Of a stretch of 64,000 bases of DNA, positions 40,892-49,772 are shown in pieces. The stretch's first letter is position 1. Each line of letters opens with the position of its first letter. Source of the stretch: Odontocerum albicorne (taxonomy: Eukaryota > Arthropoda > Insecta > Trichoptera > Odontoceridae); assembly GCA_949825065.1 (NCBI GenBank), contig OX463866.1:1689001-1753000 (forward strand), given 5' to 3'. The position numbers were made by a program, and so were the translations under genes. A model generated the notes under the pieces. The model made no database searches. It was not told where the DNA came from and worked only from the letters and a program-made list of their open reading frames with translations.

Positions 40892-40929
<38 letters not shown>
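37585..40929 (+). mobile_element. LINE-J: Jockey/CR1-group LINE, near complete
   Basis: 3345 bp inserted into the RTE-H fragment, with atgaca on both sides (37579-37584 and 40930-40935) and a 37-A tail. It carries the end of ORF1 and a complete ORF2. The uninterrupted ORF2, long homopolymeric tail and exact duplication make this the youngest-looking LINE here. The 5' end (promoter and most of ORF1) is missing, so it is not autonomous as it stands. Confidence 0.95.
37975..40836 (+). CDS. LINE-J ORF2: endonuclease / reverse transcriptase, intact 953 aa
   Basis: Residues ~7-215 are an apurinic-type endonuclease: ILYQNVRGLK, LTESWL (Glu40), IIGDFNLN (Asp147), MLDLVLSN and RHHPTLS, where the usual SDHH reads EDRHH. 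Residues ~440-720 are the reverse transcriptase: RPVAVLSLLPKIFE, YTDFQKAFDKVDHD (first Asp 588), GIPQGSNLGPLLFLI and LLFADDLKIF (Asp677-Asp678). A thumb/C-terminal region follows (LEYASTVWAPHQ, CNYRSLETRRQE, VPNKYIRARN). All catalytic residues are present and there is no stop or shift. It would nick target DNA and copy its own RNA there. The ATG lies 23 nt inside the end of ORF1, as is usual for this group. Confidence 0.95.
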   Translation: MSKTGKIRILYQNVRGLKTKLQEFRDNTLLQNADIIALTESWLCPSVQNGELFETNEYHVFRSDAGERGRGVLLAVNQRIPCERIFELEISKDQDIWVRCRINNTTIYICVVYFECTGADETRQKLYDSLNSDNLKLHSKNVLIIGDFNLNNESTEVLLDYDCFLQSNDLVQYNHINNEYGNMLDLVLSNTNCKVDRSLECFVKEDRHHPTLSVEIQVRCVGRGRGRKYRPSPPRAPPPSPRNSRPTYNYQKANFLLLKNILLHFDWNTLYSIDNIDEAVEYFHSVIYGTLDICVPQKHNLPNLPNYPVWFNVDIIRDLKNKNKLHNNYLQSRNQADYLEYSRLRAKLKTQIKQSRHEYLAKIETDIRGNPSNLWNHVKNRKTNKTSFKSMKLGDSITEDSQKIAENFAQYFQSVYVDSAAKYDTKNILNSSSDSRSISLHSISKEDVLKSINSLQTDKAIGPDGLSADIFKVCAKYVCDPICYIFNLSINTNTFPVSWKTTRVCPIFKSGDPLDSHNYRPVAVLSLLPKIFETVLCNQLTHQVSTRLIGNQHGFLPKRSTVTNLLSLTQQIASNLDELSQTDVIYTDFQKAFDKVDHDILLKKMHKLGFSDNLIGLFASYLKERSQYVTIRNKSSVEFIARSGIPQGSNLGPLLFLILIDDIQNSISHSTCLLFADDLKIFKKINSPQDCAQLQKDLDSLVSWSEQNHLLFNINKCVCVSYSRSFSPIHHQYTIQGVALNRVSEFKDLGVTFDVGLTFVNHVSRLISDCYKLLGFVMRISREFNSTDILRNLYNYLIRTKLEYASTVWAPHQLKYKNNIEQIQKKFLRYLWYRTKGDYPKYAHHAELLTVCNYRSLETRRQESIAIFLIKVFQGSFNCPAILEALSLYVPNKYIRARNHPLFYIPTYRTNIMAKHSVTRGIEILNQLNDTVDIFSVPSSSMRRILADIIPNE

Positions 40930-40930
<1 letters not shown>
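40894..40930. repeat. 37-nt poly(A) tail of LINE-J
   Basis: Uninterrupted A-run ending in the right target duplication, the product of target-primed reverse transcription from a polyadenylated RNA. Confidence 0.95.
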
Positions 40931-40932
<2 letters not shown>

Positions 40933-41335
40933 ACAGAATACGTAATGAAGTGATAAGGGATGAATGTGAACTTAAGACTGATGTGTTAAGTAAGATGAAG
41001 AAGATTACGATGAGATGGTTTGAGCATGTGGAACGAATGAATGAACAAAAACTGTCAAAACAGATGTTTACTACAAATATGATTGGAAGGTGTGTGAGAG
41101 GAAGACCAAAGAAAGTATGGTTGGATCAAGGGAATGATATTCTGAAAGAAACAAACGTATGTTAGAAAGTCAGAGAAATCGTAGAAGTTATATGGATGTA
41201 GAAGAAACTAAGGAAGTGTGTCGAGATAGGAAAATCTGGTGATCTGTTTTCTCTACTTACCCCGACAGGGAGATGTCGTAATAGTATGTATATATTTACT
41301 TTGAAATATTTCAATAAAAGTGGTTTCAAATCCTA
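40931..41335 (+). pseudogene. RTE-H coding fragment, right of LINE-J, and 3' end
   Basis: Resumes with CELKTDVLSKMKKITMRWFE, HVERMNEQKLSKQM and VRGRPKKVWLDQ, directly continuing the MTMYD end at 37584, and finishes with a YPDREMS-like C-terminus and tatgtatata 3' sequence. A diverged sister is at 54230-54560. Confidence 0.85.
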
Positions 41336-41449
41336 AGTTAGAGCGCCCTTGAGGAGAGTTAGCTCTCTAGACGGCGCTATATAAATTGTTATTTAATTTA
41401 TGTAAACGGAAAAATAAGTAAATAAAAAACTTATTTTTATATTTTTGTG

Positions 41450-41540
41450 TTCACCACAGGTTTATTTTTGGGCTTACAACCGGTTTCGAAAACCACCGTC
41501 TTCATCGTCAGGTGAAGATAAACTAAATTGCTAAAAATAC
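41450..41540 (-). mobile_element. PLE-type 3' remnant with hammerhead-like core
   Basis: On the minus strand (about 41515 to 41478): CTGACGA, a 6-bp stem (GAAGAC/GTTTTC) with GGTG loop, GAAAC, CGGTT loop, GTA. This gives conserved CUGANGA and GAAA boxes and a 2-bp stem III, as in PLE-associated hammerheads. It differs from the other PLE family in stem II sequence but keeps the same architecture. No coding sequence remains. Confidence 0.45.
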
Positions 41541-42070
41541 ATGTCCTGTACAAGTGTAATTAATATAAGAGGAATGAGGTAGGGGAAGAAAAGTGGGGAG
41601 AGATGTGATACAATAGTAAATGGGGCGGGTCAAATGAAAGTGAATCTTTCGGGCAGGTCGGGTCTGGATATCCAAGTATTTTCGAAGATTCAAGAAATGG
41701 TTTTTAATTGTTGTTATTATCATGGTACATTATCACCTCTGGTGACATGAACGACAAGTTTCCTAATCTACCGCATTGTTATATACCATAATTTCCTTTT
41801 CCAGGAATAAATGTTTGTGTCGTGCGGGAGACAATTGATCTCAGAGTGACAATCGACCGTGGCCTGGGTGTTTTATCTCGTGTAAGATCGCCTTTGCTGA
41901 GTGCAAAGAAGGGTTTTTCAAACTGTTTCGCGCTTGGCGAAGCCCATATGTGGCCTACCGTTCCGCACGAGCAGACACGACTATATGAGCAGTATTCTTG
42001 GGAAGTGTGTGCTATTTATTTGTTTTCTCAAAACAGGATTAACCCAATTACATTGAAAAATACAAGATAA
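41541..42070. other. No gene recognised
   Basis: Contains an 82-codon plus-strand frame (41822-42070) without recognisable motif. The last ~50 bp (ttttctcaaaacaggattaa) are repeated just right of the next array, at 42352. Confidence 0.5.
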
Positions 42071-42071
42071 A

Positions 42072-42345
42072 TCTGTAATCGTACCATGTCTGATGTATAG
42101 ATGCGAATCATGGGTTCCCTACAGACGACACATTAGGAGTCTATAAAGCTGTAATGGTACCATGTTTGATGTATGGATGCGAATAATGGGTTCCCTACAG
42201 ACGACATATTAGGAGTTTATAAAGCTGTAATCGTACCATGTCTGATGTATGGATGCGAATCATGGGTTCCCTACAGACGACACATTAGCAGTCTATAAAG
42301 CTGTAATCGTACAATATCTGATGTATGGATGCGAGTCATGGGTTC
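42072..42345 (+). repeat. RTE-H 4 x 76-bp tandem array, second locus
   Basis: ctgtaat starts at 42073, 42149, 42225 and 42301. Same unit and period as 36999-37530. The array is bracketed by two similar ~50-bp copies of flanking sequence (42018 and 42352). Confidence 0.95.
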
Positions 42346-42589
42346 CTCATTGATATTTTCTCAAAACAGGCTTAGCCCAATTTCTTTGAAAATACAGGAT
42401 GTGTTAACATTAAAAATAATGAAAAATTATACAGAATAAAAAAAATTATATAAAATAAAAAGTAATGTATGTATATACGTACATATACACCATACACACT
42501 AACATACACATATATTCAAAGTCACTTAAGTACGTTGATGAGTGCTTTCTAACGCGCTCAATCTTAGAAGATAATTTACATTTGCTTTT

Positions 42590-42950
42590 GGTAATGTGAT
42601 ATGAAATATGTCAATATCCGAAGCAGTCCCGTTCAGAAGAGTTAAGACCCTTCCAACAGGCATAGCGGCTGGGAGGCCCCGTTCTTGCGTATGTTATTGA
42701 GAACAGTTCTTGCCGGCGCAGTCTAGTGTAATTGTTAGGAACATTTAACGCTAATCTTTGTAGTAATGCCGGACAGCTCATAACTCCTCGAACGAGTTTG
42801 ACAACGTATACTAGGAGACGCAGATCTCTTCTTACGCTCAAGGAGTTATACCCGAGCATGCCCAGCAGAAACTGAGTAGGATAAAGCCATGGATAGACAC
42901 CAAACTCACTCAGCTGGGCCCACAGAAGTTGACTATCAGCAGCCAATAGG
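42590..42950 (-). pseudogene. LINE RT C-terminal fragment (Jockey/CR1 group)
   Basis: Minus strand: LLGMLGYNSLSVRRDLRLLV, YVVKLVRGVMSCPALLQRLA, LNVPNNYTRLRRQELFSI and ERDCFGY. This matches the RR...FL...K...CPALL...VPN...R pattern at the end of LINE-J ORF2 but is a different family. It continues to about 42540 in poorer frames. Confidence 0.75.
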
Positions 42951-43509
42951 ATACATTGTCATCCCATGTATTATTCTAAATGCATGCATTTGTACAATAG
43001 ATATTCGGCTCATCTCAATATTTTTCTACGTCCCCTCGTCGTCGTCCCCATTTATTAAAGCAGGTACCAAAATACTATTGCAAACATAATCTTAGCAGGT
43101 TTTTAGTGTTCGATTCGAGTACACGAGATTTCATTGCCCCATTGACATCGTTTTCCTATCGCAACACGCGGTTCAACTCTTCCATCATTTGAGAAAAGTA
43201 CTCCACAAATAGCAGAATACCTCAACTGGCTCCAATCTTTCATTATTCATCCATATATCGCATTAATTTTTATATCAACACTTCTTTCTCCTTTACTTAA
43301 CATTTTGCAACATTTCTTTTGAATTTCACACAATTTACATTAAATAATTCATTTATTTTTTACATGTCTCATATTTCATTGACTACGGTTTTAAATTGGG
43401 ATATAACTGGTATAAATAAAGGTTCTAGATATAAATCAATTCAACAATCTATCTGTTTGAAACCAGGGTTTAATATAATAAGAATGAAACAAGATGGATG
43501 TGTCTGTCT
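42951..43509. other. No gene recognised
   Basis: AT-rich, short frames only. Contains a T-rich block near 43350 and no terminal repeats. Confidence 0.5.
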
Positions 43510-43675
43510 TTTGCCATTTACGGACGGGCCACTGCGTGGTGGCTAGTCACCTTTACAGAATGGGTATTGTGTAGAACCCCGGCTGCGAGTGTGGCCTAGA
43601 TGATGAAATTATAGGCCATATATTTTTCGGTTTTCCTTTGCGAGATAAATTTAATTTACTAAAATCCATATTGTA
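43510..43675 (+). pseudogene. LINE C-terminal TGH...CxCG...H motif fragment
   Basis: LRTGHCVVASHLYRMGIV, stop, NPGCECGLDDEIIGHIFFGF is the TGH-x-LxR-C-x-CG-x-ET-x-H zinc-type block found after the RNase H or RT domain of I/R1/Jockey-type LINEs. One stop interrupts it. Confidence 0.65.
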
Positions 43676-43677
43676 AT

Positions 43678-43988
43678 CTATTTAATCAAACACTGTTTAT
43701 TCCACTTTTTGTAACGGTATAACCCTACCAGCTTCAAGGATTTCACCTCATCATCAGGGGAGCACAAACAAGACTGAATTATGTTTGAACTGGTACCGAG
43801 ATGGACCCTTCTAACGGTAAACATTCGGGTTGGGGACTGGAAATTGAGGGAGGTATGGGACAACCTCAGCGAGCAGCGGAGACATTTTTGGGATGTATAT
43901 GTTTGCTAGATGTTCACCTCGATGCACTGACTTAGAAATTTCTAAGGCCTCTACTGATATTAAGAATTTGGCATCATCATCGATAGAG
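43678..43988 (-). mobile_element. PLE copy 3a, 3' end
   Basis: Minus strand: last codons (YSIDDDAKFLISVEALEISK) and 3' end with a hammerhead-like core at 43726-43767 (rc CTGATGATGAGG). Joined head-to-tail with copy 3b. Confidence 0.8.
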
Positions 43989-44394
43989 TATGTATGTAAT
44001 TTATTTTTATCAAACACTATTTATTCAACTTTTTTGTAACGGTATAGCCCTACCGGTTTCAAGGTTTTCACCTCATCTTCAGGGGAACACAAACAAGACT
44101 AAATTCTGTTCGAACTGGTACCGATATACACGCTTCAACGGTTGGGGGCTGAGGGGTGAGGGAGGCATGGGATGATTTTGGCCAAGAACGGAGAGATTTT
44201 TGGGATATAACTGTTTACCAGATGTTCGGATCGATGTACTGACTTAGAAATTTCTAAGGCCTCTAATCTGTCCAATTTATTTCTGTTTCTATTGATATTA
44301 AGAATTTGGCATCATCATCAATAGAAAAAGTATGGTTTTCACGGTGACAATGATTATCCATTTCAGAATAAATTGGTGGATTTGTTAAGGTGGA
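43989..44394 (-). mobile_element. PLE copy 3b, 3' end
   Basis: Minus strand: TLTNPPIYSEMDNHCHRENH, then TFSIDDDAKFLIS, frame-broken, and the 3' end with hammerhead-like core at 44045-44083. It is truncated at the same coding block where copy 2 continues and abuts an inverted PLE end. Confidence 0.8.
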
Positions 44395-44395
44395 A

Positions 44396-44455
44396 CAAAT
44401 ACCGATACCGTTACATAAAGTGGAATAAACAATGTTTGATAAAACAAATGACAAT
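44396..44455 (+). mobile_element. Inverted PLE 3' end stub joined to copy 3b
   Basis: ataccgttacataaagtgga, then ataaacaatgtttgata, in plus orientation, back-to-back with copy 3b, the same palindromic design as at 17480. Followed by ttaatgccttaactataaac, also seen after the PLE ends at 16.87 and 49.07 kb. Confidence 0.75.
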
Positions 44456-44524
44456 GTCTTTAAACCTCCACAATGTTAATGCCTTAACTATAAACAATAT
44501 ACAATCCATATGTTTACCGCGTCC

Positions 44525-45125
44525 CATGAATGCCAAATTCACATACTGTCTCTATTGTATAATATCCTTAACTGTCCCGCCGCTCCCTCTTATCTCGTCG
44601 AGAATTTTCAACGTCTTTCCAATCATGATAAGCGCTACGCTCAAACAGAGATTGTTTATTGGCCTTTTCAGTTCACCGCTCCTCCTTCTTTACGTCGTCC
44701 TTTACTGTCCATGCAGTGAGACTCTGGAATCAGTTACAAACCAATATAAGACTTGCTCCGTCTTTGGCATGCTTTAAGAAACGACTGAAAAACCTCTTAA
44801 TTTCTAGTCAGTAAAATAACATGTCTCATTCCTGATTTTTCTTTTCCTTTCCTCTCCACCAGCCCTTCCTTTCCTTTTGATTGATGATATCTCACTTTAT
44901 ATGAAAAATAATGTTCGGGTGATTGTCCGTCTTTGTGGGGTTCGTGGGCATGTGCTCACGTATGTGTTTATGGATTTCGTGGGGATGTATAGAAATTTCA
45001 ATGATTTATGCGACCACGTAACTTGCTTCATTTACTTTTGTCTGGTTGGTTGGAAGAGATTTCCGCCTGGCAATAAACCCGCCAGATTGTATTTGCAATA
45101 AAAGTGTTAAATAAATAAATAAATG
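44525..45125 (+). mobile_element. LINE-A copy D
   Basis: Starts in FTYCLYCIISLTV (frame-shifted SLLYNIL region) and runs through the complete 3' UTR and tail: tggttggttggaagagattt, then the hairpin and aaataaataaataaa. Uninterrupted, so it serves as the reference for the copy at 25140. Confidence 0.9.
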
Positions 45126-45227
45126 TTGCGTTACTTCTTTCTTCGTGGAACTTTTCCATTTATAGATCGGTTGTTAAATTTTTTAATCTTAATTAGTTGA
45201 AAATTATCTAGAATTGTCATTTTTTTA
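45126..45227. other. No gene recognised
   Basis: AT-rich flank of the SINE array. Confidence 0.5.
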
Positions 45228-46275
45228 AATTAGTTATATTATATTGCCTCATATAATTGCATTATGACTTGAATTTGGTGGCACAAATCATCCTAGTTTG
45301 GATGGATTGCCTATTTAAAAAAAACTACGCACGTCTGTGCCCAGTTGGTACTCGTAAGTAGCTGAGGTTGTAAAAGACTCTTGTCTTCAAATTCGTTGAT
45401 TGAGTGTCCAATTCCCGTAGGAACTCAGTTTTTTTAAAGTTCCAGTCTAATTATAATAGTTTTATAATATTGACTCATATAATTGCATTATGACTTGAAT
45501 TTGATGCCACAAATCATCCTAGTTTGGGTGCATTATTATATTACCTATAAAAAAAAACTGCTGTACAATCTGAACATAGCCAATTAACATCTCAAATCCA
45601 TTCTCTGGCACTATCATCGAGAGGAAGGGAAGATGCAGACTCAGCAGAGACACATGACACGCATGGCAACTAATCAAATGTTCACTATCCCTAGAGTTAA
45701 AACATATTTTGCCCAAAGGCAATAATATGCTTATTTGGCTCCCATGACATACAATGGCGTGCCGAATTCAATAAAGATAAAGGGAGGAAAACCATTTAGA
45801 CAGTCGATCGGAGCTGAGGTTGTAAAAGACTCTTGTCTTCAAACTCGTTGATTGAGTGTCCAATTCCCGTAGGAACTCAGTTTTTTTTAAGTCCCAGTCT
45901 AATTTTCACCAAAGTTCTTAAATAAGTTTTATTATATTGCCTCATATAATTGCACAATGACTTTAATTTGGTGGCACAAATCATCCTAGTTTGGGTGGAT
46001 TGCCTATTTAAAAAAAAACTACATACGTCTGTGCCCAGTTGGTACTCGTAAGTAGCTGAGGTTGTAAAAGACTCTTGTCTTCAAATTCGTTGACTGAGTG
46101 TCCAATTCCCGTAGGAACTCAGTTTTTTTTAAGTCCCAGTCTAATTTTCACCTTTCTTGTTAGTTGGATGATATAGCTACATTAAAAAGTGTTTAAATAT
46201 TGAAGAGATTGCCCTTTGGCAATAATCCCGCCTAATTGTGAGTTGTTAATTGAAGTTATTTAATAAATAAATAGT
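45228..46275 (+). mobile_element. SINE-1 variant in a ~230-bp tandem array (3 units)
   Basis: Units share tcatataattgcattatgac, catcctagtttgg and a tRNA-like head (tgcccagttggtactcgta as box A region, gagtgtccaattcccgtagg as box B region), with starts near 45249, 45476 and 45942. Only the last unit continues into the SINE/LINE-A style tail (gaagagattgccctttggca and AATA repeats to 46275). The second unit is split by a LINE-B piece. Confidence 0.7.
45563..45812 (+). mobile_element. LINE-B copy i, internal coding fragment
   Basis: Plus strand: HLKSILWHYHREEGKMQTQQ, RHMTRMATNQMFTI, APMTYNGVPNSIK and a SIG-like end. A 250-bp piece truncated on both sides inside the SINE array, replacing about 35 bp of a unit. 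Not a normal 3'-end LINE insertion. Confidence 0.8.
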
Positions 46276-46560
46276 TAACATTATACAAATATGGTTCAAA
46301 CGGTAACTAGATCAATAACTAAGCCAGTTAACCTGCAAGTAAAATGTCGCTATGAAAACAAATCTAACCTAACAACTCTAAGATATTTCCTCAATGTACC
46401 AAGTATATTGTATACCGGTGTGTAAACCTTTCAGCAGTAGTTCCCAAAGTGTGCGCTGCGGCGACTGACTTACAGGGACGGCGCGTGTGCCAAAAACTTC
46501 GTGGAAACAGTTTTTTAGGTAAAACTTTTCTTTTGTATTTTTTTATTTTTATTTATTTGA
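46276..46560. other. Unassigned; hAT-like terminus at 46432
   Basis: cagtagttcccaaagtgtgc resembles a hAT terminal repeat (CAG...TTCCCAAA). A loosely matching opposite end (ctttgagaaccaatg) lies near 49215, but several other insertions intervene and no target duplication is evident. Confidence 0.3.
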
Positions 46561-47045
46561 AAAATATAAATAAATAAATAAATAAATATTAGGTTTATTG
46601 ACCGCAACATAGTATGTACAAGATCACACCTGAATAACACTTCTAAAACACATAAATTGCAGACAATACATCAGACACAGAAGCTATCAAAAGGTCTGGG
46701 CTCATCTAATAGCATCCCCTGGGCCAAAATACACCCCACCAATATAGGGCGAACCCAGCCACGGGGACACCAGATGTTTTTCAGCCCACACCCTTAGACA
46801 CGTAGAAACAGGAATATATACAAAAAAATAAACACAGAAAATAAATATAGTAGATGACAAAAATAAATAAAAAAATACATTCAAGAGAGAATACACTAAA
46901 AGGTCCGGGCTCATCCCACAAACATTCCCACGGCCGAGATACACCCCACCAATGTAGGGCGAGCCCGACCGCAAGGGCATCAGGGGGCTTCCATCCCACA
47001 CCCCCGCATATCTAGATTAAAGAATAAATATAATAAAAAAGAAAA
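46561..47045. repeat. Two diverged ~110-bp copies, 215 bp apart
   Basis: atacaccccaccaatatagg (46729) and atacaccccaccaatgtagg (46940) lie in longer matching blocks (aaggtctgggctcatc / aaggtccgggctcatc to ggcatcag). A (TAAA)n start at 46567 suggests the minus-strand 3' end of an unidentified retroelement. The identity of the element is not recognised. Confidence 0.5.
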
Positions 47046-47104
47046 AAGAAAAACAAAAACGTATGGCAGAAAAAAAAATAAAAAGTAAACCCACTATCAC
47101 AAAT

Positions 47105-47340
47105 GAATCTATGATACACACATTTGTAAAAGGATTTACTTCTTCTCCCTGGCCCCATCCCAACTCACTGTCTGCGAAGACTGTTGGGGTCAGCTCTCCT
47201 CGTCCTCAGGTTGTATACTCTTCTGTCCCGGACTACGTCCCCCAGGCCGTGTCTTTGGATCAGGTTATCTTTTTGCACCACCCATGAATAATTTGGTCTT
47301 CCTCTGGTTGTTATTCGAGGAAGATCCATGTCAATGGCTT
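47105..47340 (-). pseudogene. LINE-G 3' fragment, copy 2
   Basis: Minus strand: DMDLPRITTRGRPNYSWVVQ, then RRADPNSLRRQ and stop. Same end as 18874 but with three extra residues (VVR) where the 18.2-kb copy has a small deletion. The frame is open. Confidence 0.8.
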
Positions 47341-47385
47341 TATTCGTATTATTTATTTATTTTACACATGACAAGAAATATATAT

Positions 47386-47849
47386 CTTCTTCTTCTTCTT
47401 TTAGGCCCGTTGGCCTGTTATGGTCCTGCATCATTGTTTCCCTTGTGACGTCGACTGCCAGCTGTCTTTCCATCTTTTGGGAGGTCGTCCTGAAGGTCTA
47501 CTCGCTTGGGGGATACTGACCCTGGCCATTCTTACGGCTCTTGGTTCCGCCATTCTGGATACGTGTTCGTTCCAGAACCTTCTTCTCTGTCGTCCCCAAC
47601 TGACAATATCTTCAACTTCGCACATCCTTCGGATTTCTGTGTTACGTACTCTATCACGAAGTGTTTTGCCAGCGATACTCCTGAGTACCTTCATTTCGCT
47701 GGTTCGAAGGAGATTCTTGGTTCTGACAGTGTCGGCTCTGGACTCTATGCTGTATGTCATTATGGGGCGGACACAGGTCTTGTATATCCTCACCTTGCTT
47801 TGGATGTTCATATGCTTGTTTTTCCAGATAGTGTTCTTTAGACATCCGG
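47386..47849 (-). mobile_element. RTE-F insertion with 9-bp target duplication
   Basis: Flanked by aatatatat at 47377-47385 and 47850-47858. On the minus strand the 3' tail is (AAG)n, exactly at the insertion edge. A 5'-truncated insertion of normal orientation and structure. Confidence 0.9.
47431..47849 (-). CDS. RTE-F reverse transcriptase C-terminal part, open frame
   Basis: The frame reads KNTIWKNKHMNIQSKVRIYK, TCVRPIMTYSIESRADTVRT, then EMKVLRSIAGKTLRDRVRNT, EIRRMCEVEDIV, WNEHVSRMAEPRAVRMAR and GRPPKRWKDSW. This is the post-palm and C-terminal region of an RTE-type protein, downstream of the catalytic aspartates. The open reading on the minus strand continues upstream into LINE-B (to 47898), so the apparent start is not native. 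Confidence 0.8.
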
Positions 47850-47990
47850 AATATATATTATTTGCGAAAAAAAACAACAGGTAATTTAATTTAGACACAC
47901 AATTTTAATGGATCTGGGTTTGTTGCCTTTCATTTGTCGTGTCCCCAGTAAACTAGGATTTCGCCTGTATCTCACTGAGGACATAGTACA

Positions 47991-48274
47991 AATTTATTAT
48001 TTAAAAACGAAATAACTTATCTAATTTCTATATTATAACTTTAAGCTAACTTTATTTTAATTTCCTACATGTTTTAAAAATCTCAATGTTTAATTTATTA
48101 TAAATAGTTGACAACTACATACTAACTTGTAACTGGATAACAATTCTTACAACTAATTATTTAACACGTACTCGTTCAGGCTACTTGCATATCCACCACA
48201 TTCACTCAGACCTTGGTTCCTCCTAGCTGATACTGTAGGTGGTCAGTACTAGTCAGGCAACAGATGATGGTTCG
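47991..48274. other. AT-rich, no gene recognised
   Basis: Spacer between LINE-B and a Jockey-like fragment. Confidence 0.5.
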
Positions 48275-48755
48275 AAAGTCTGTGCTTATAACGGAAAGGT
48301 AGGTTGGACTTAATGTCGTACGCCCCCAGGATAGCGATCAGAGGATTGTTGTGGTCCAGTTGGCTTTTATAGAACACAATGGTCCAAACGAGGATGTGAT
48401 GTTAACGGATTTCTTTTCGCTATTCGCTGCGAAGTCGAGAAAATGTTATTCTGGGATTGGTGTTGAAGGAGCTCTTGAATGCCTTGTTCAAGCTTCAGGG
48501 GATCCGTGTTGCTCACAGTACCCTAAACGGATGCACCATAGGTCAATATGGGATAGGTGAGGGGTTTAAAGAGGAGGCGCTTATTTTTGGGTGGAATATC
48601 GAACTGATAGTCCCGATGCCCTTTTGTCCCTTCTGTCTGATGGTATCCAGATGGATTTTCTACGTTAGTCACCGTTCGGGGTGTAGTCCGAGGTATTTGA
48701 CCACGTCCTGCCCTTCGACCTGGCCACCACATATGGTATTTTGGTAAAACTAGTA
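48275..48755 (-). pseudogene. Jockey-like RT thumb-region fragment
   Basis: Minus strand: VVKYLGLHPE (KYLG block), a decayed stretch, then KRLLFKPLTYPILTYGASVY, GTVSNTDP and a long QxxxLRxIxxAP-like region in other frames. This is the part after the RT palm of Jockey-type LINEs. It is interrupted by several shifts. Confidence 0.65.
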
Positions 48756-48935
48756 TAGTTGTGTGACACATTAGTTATTCTATGATATAATTGTTCATTT
48801 GTTGAATCTGGAAGTCCAGCGTCGCCCCGCGAATATCTTTCTCGGTAAGGATCAGCCCACGTGTATAGATGACGTCCACCTTCACCCCTTCTCAAGGATG
48901 ACCCATCACGCGAGTATTAAAGCCTGCCTAGGTAC
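48756..48935. other. No gene recognised
   Basis: No motif or repeat assigned. Confidence 0.4.
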
Positions 48936-49045
48936 CTCGGCGAGCAGCGGACAACCTCGGCGAGTAGCGCAAATATTTTTGGGGTATATGTGTTTGCCAG
49001 ATGTGACAAAAAGTGGAATAAACAGTTTTTGATAAAACAAATTCC
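48936..49045. mobile_element. PLE back-to-back stub
   Basis: 48936-49006 is a minus-strand piece of the PLE ORF end (cctcggcgagcagcgg repeated, then tttttggggtatatgtgttt). 49007-49045 is a plus-strand PLE 3' end (aaaaagtggaataaacagtt). This is the third example of the inverted PLE junction. Confidence 0.7.
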
Positions 49046-49369
49046 AATGTCTTTAAACCTCCACAATGTTAATGCCTTAACTATAAATAATATAATAATT
49101 TATATTTTACCCAACCGCATCAACATAAGTGCAACTATTCCATAAAGTATGTTCTGACTGGGCACCCTGGAAAAATCTTAATGCTTTAAGGGTGCCTTGA
49201 ACCGAAAACTTTGAGAACCAATGCATATAGCCTAAGAAAGAAAACTTGTTTTTGGTTGGTTCTCAGAATAATCTGTGATTTGTTCAAGGAGCTATGTAGT
49301 GGATTTATCCGGAAACTTAAATTTCATGAAATGCTTTCGGACAATTATTTATTTATTGTATTTATTTTT
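49046..49369. other. Unassigned; shared PLE-flank word
   Basis: Begins with ttaatgccttaactataaat, the same word that follows PLE ends at 16.87 and 44.48 kb. Nothing else recognisable except the possible hAT end near 49215. Confidence 0.4.
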
Positions 49370-49720
49370 TATTTATTTTATACATGACAAGAAATACACA
49401 TATTTTGCGAAAAAACAATAGGTTATTTAATTTGGACACACAATTTTAATGGATCTGGGTTTGTTGCCTTTCACTTGTCGTGTCTCCAGTAAACTAGGCT
49501 TTTGCCTGTATCTCACTGAGCATATATAGCATGAAAAACAAATCGATACTTCTTTCCGATTTTGGATTATATAAAACCCCGTTGCACATTCTCATCAACC
49601 TGACAAACAGTGACACTCAATTACGTATGCATACATCACGCGAAATCAAACTCCTCACACTTCATCACTCAAGACAGACCAAAACATTCCCCCCACAATA
49701 TACCGCGTACATACTCGTAT
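49370..49720 (-). mobile_element. LINE-B copy c, 3' UTR
   Basis: Complete LINE-B 3' end with tail at left (tttattttttatttatttta) and 3' UTR words shared with the copies at 20011 and 49773. Truncated at aatataccgc. Confidence 0.85.
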
Positions 49721-49772
49721 AATAAGTAGCCAAGACATACCATACAATGTCCATATTGATAACCCAATCAAT
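49721..49772. repeat. LINE-B flank shared with 59839-59915
   Basis: agccaagacataccatacaa, then tgtccatattgataaccca, is found reversed beside the LINE-B at 59.8 kb. It lies beyond the LINE-B tail, so the two loci share flanking DNA. Confidence 0.8.

Larger units (their letters stand above)
47355..47990 (-). mobile_element. LINE-B copy e, interrupted by RTE-F
   Basis: 47355-47385 is the LINE-B 3' terminal sequence with its tttatttatttta tail. 47859-47990 continues the same 3' UTR (ggatctgggtttgttgcctt). RTE-F lies between them with a 9-bp duplication. Confidence 0.85.

Noticed and set aside
41822..42070. 82-codon ORF as a gene
   Set aside because: No recognisable motif; the end of the frame lies in a ~50-bp segment duplicated around the RTE-H array.
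47420..47884. 154-codon plus-strand ORF near 47.6 kb
   Set aside because: Antisense to the RTE-F coding frame on the minus strand.
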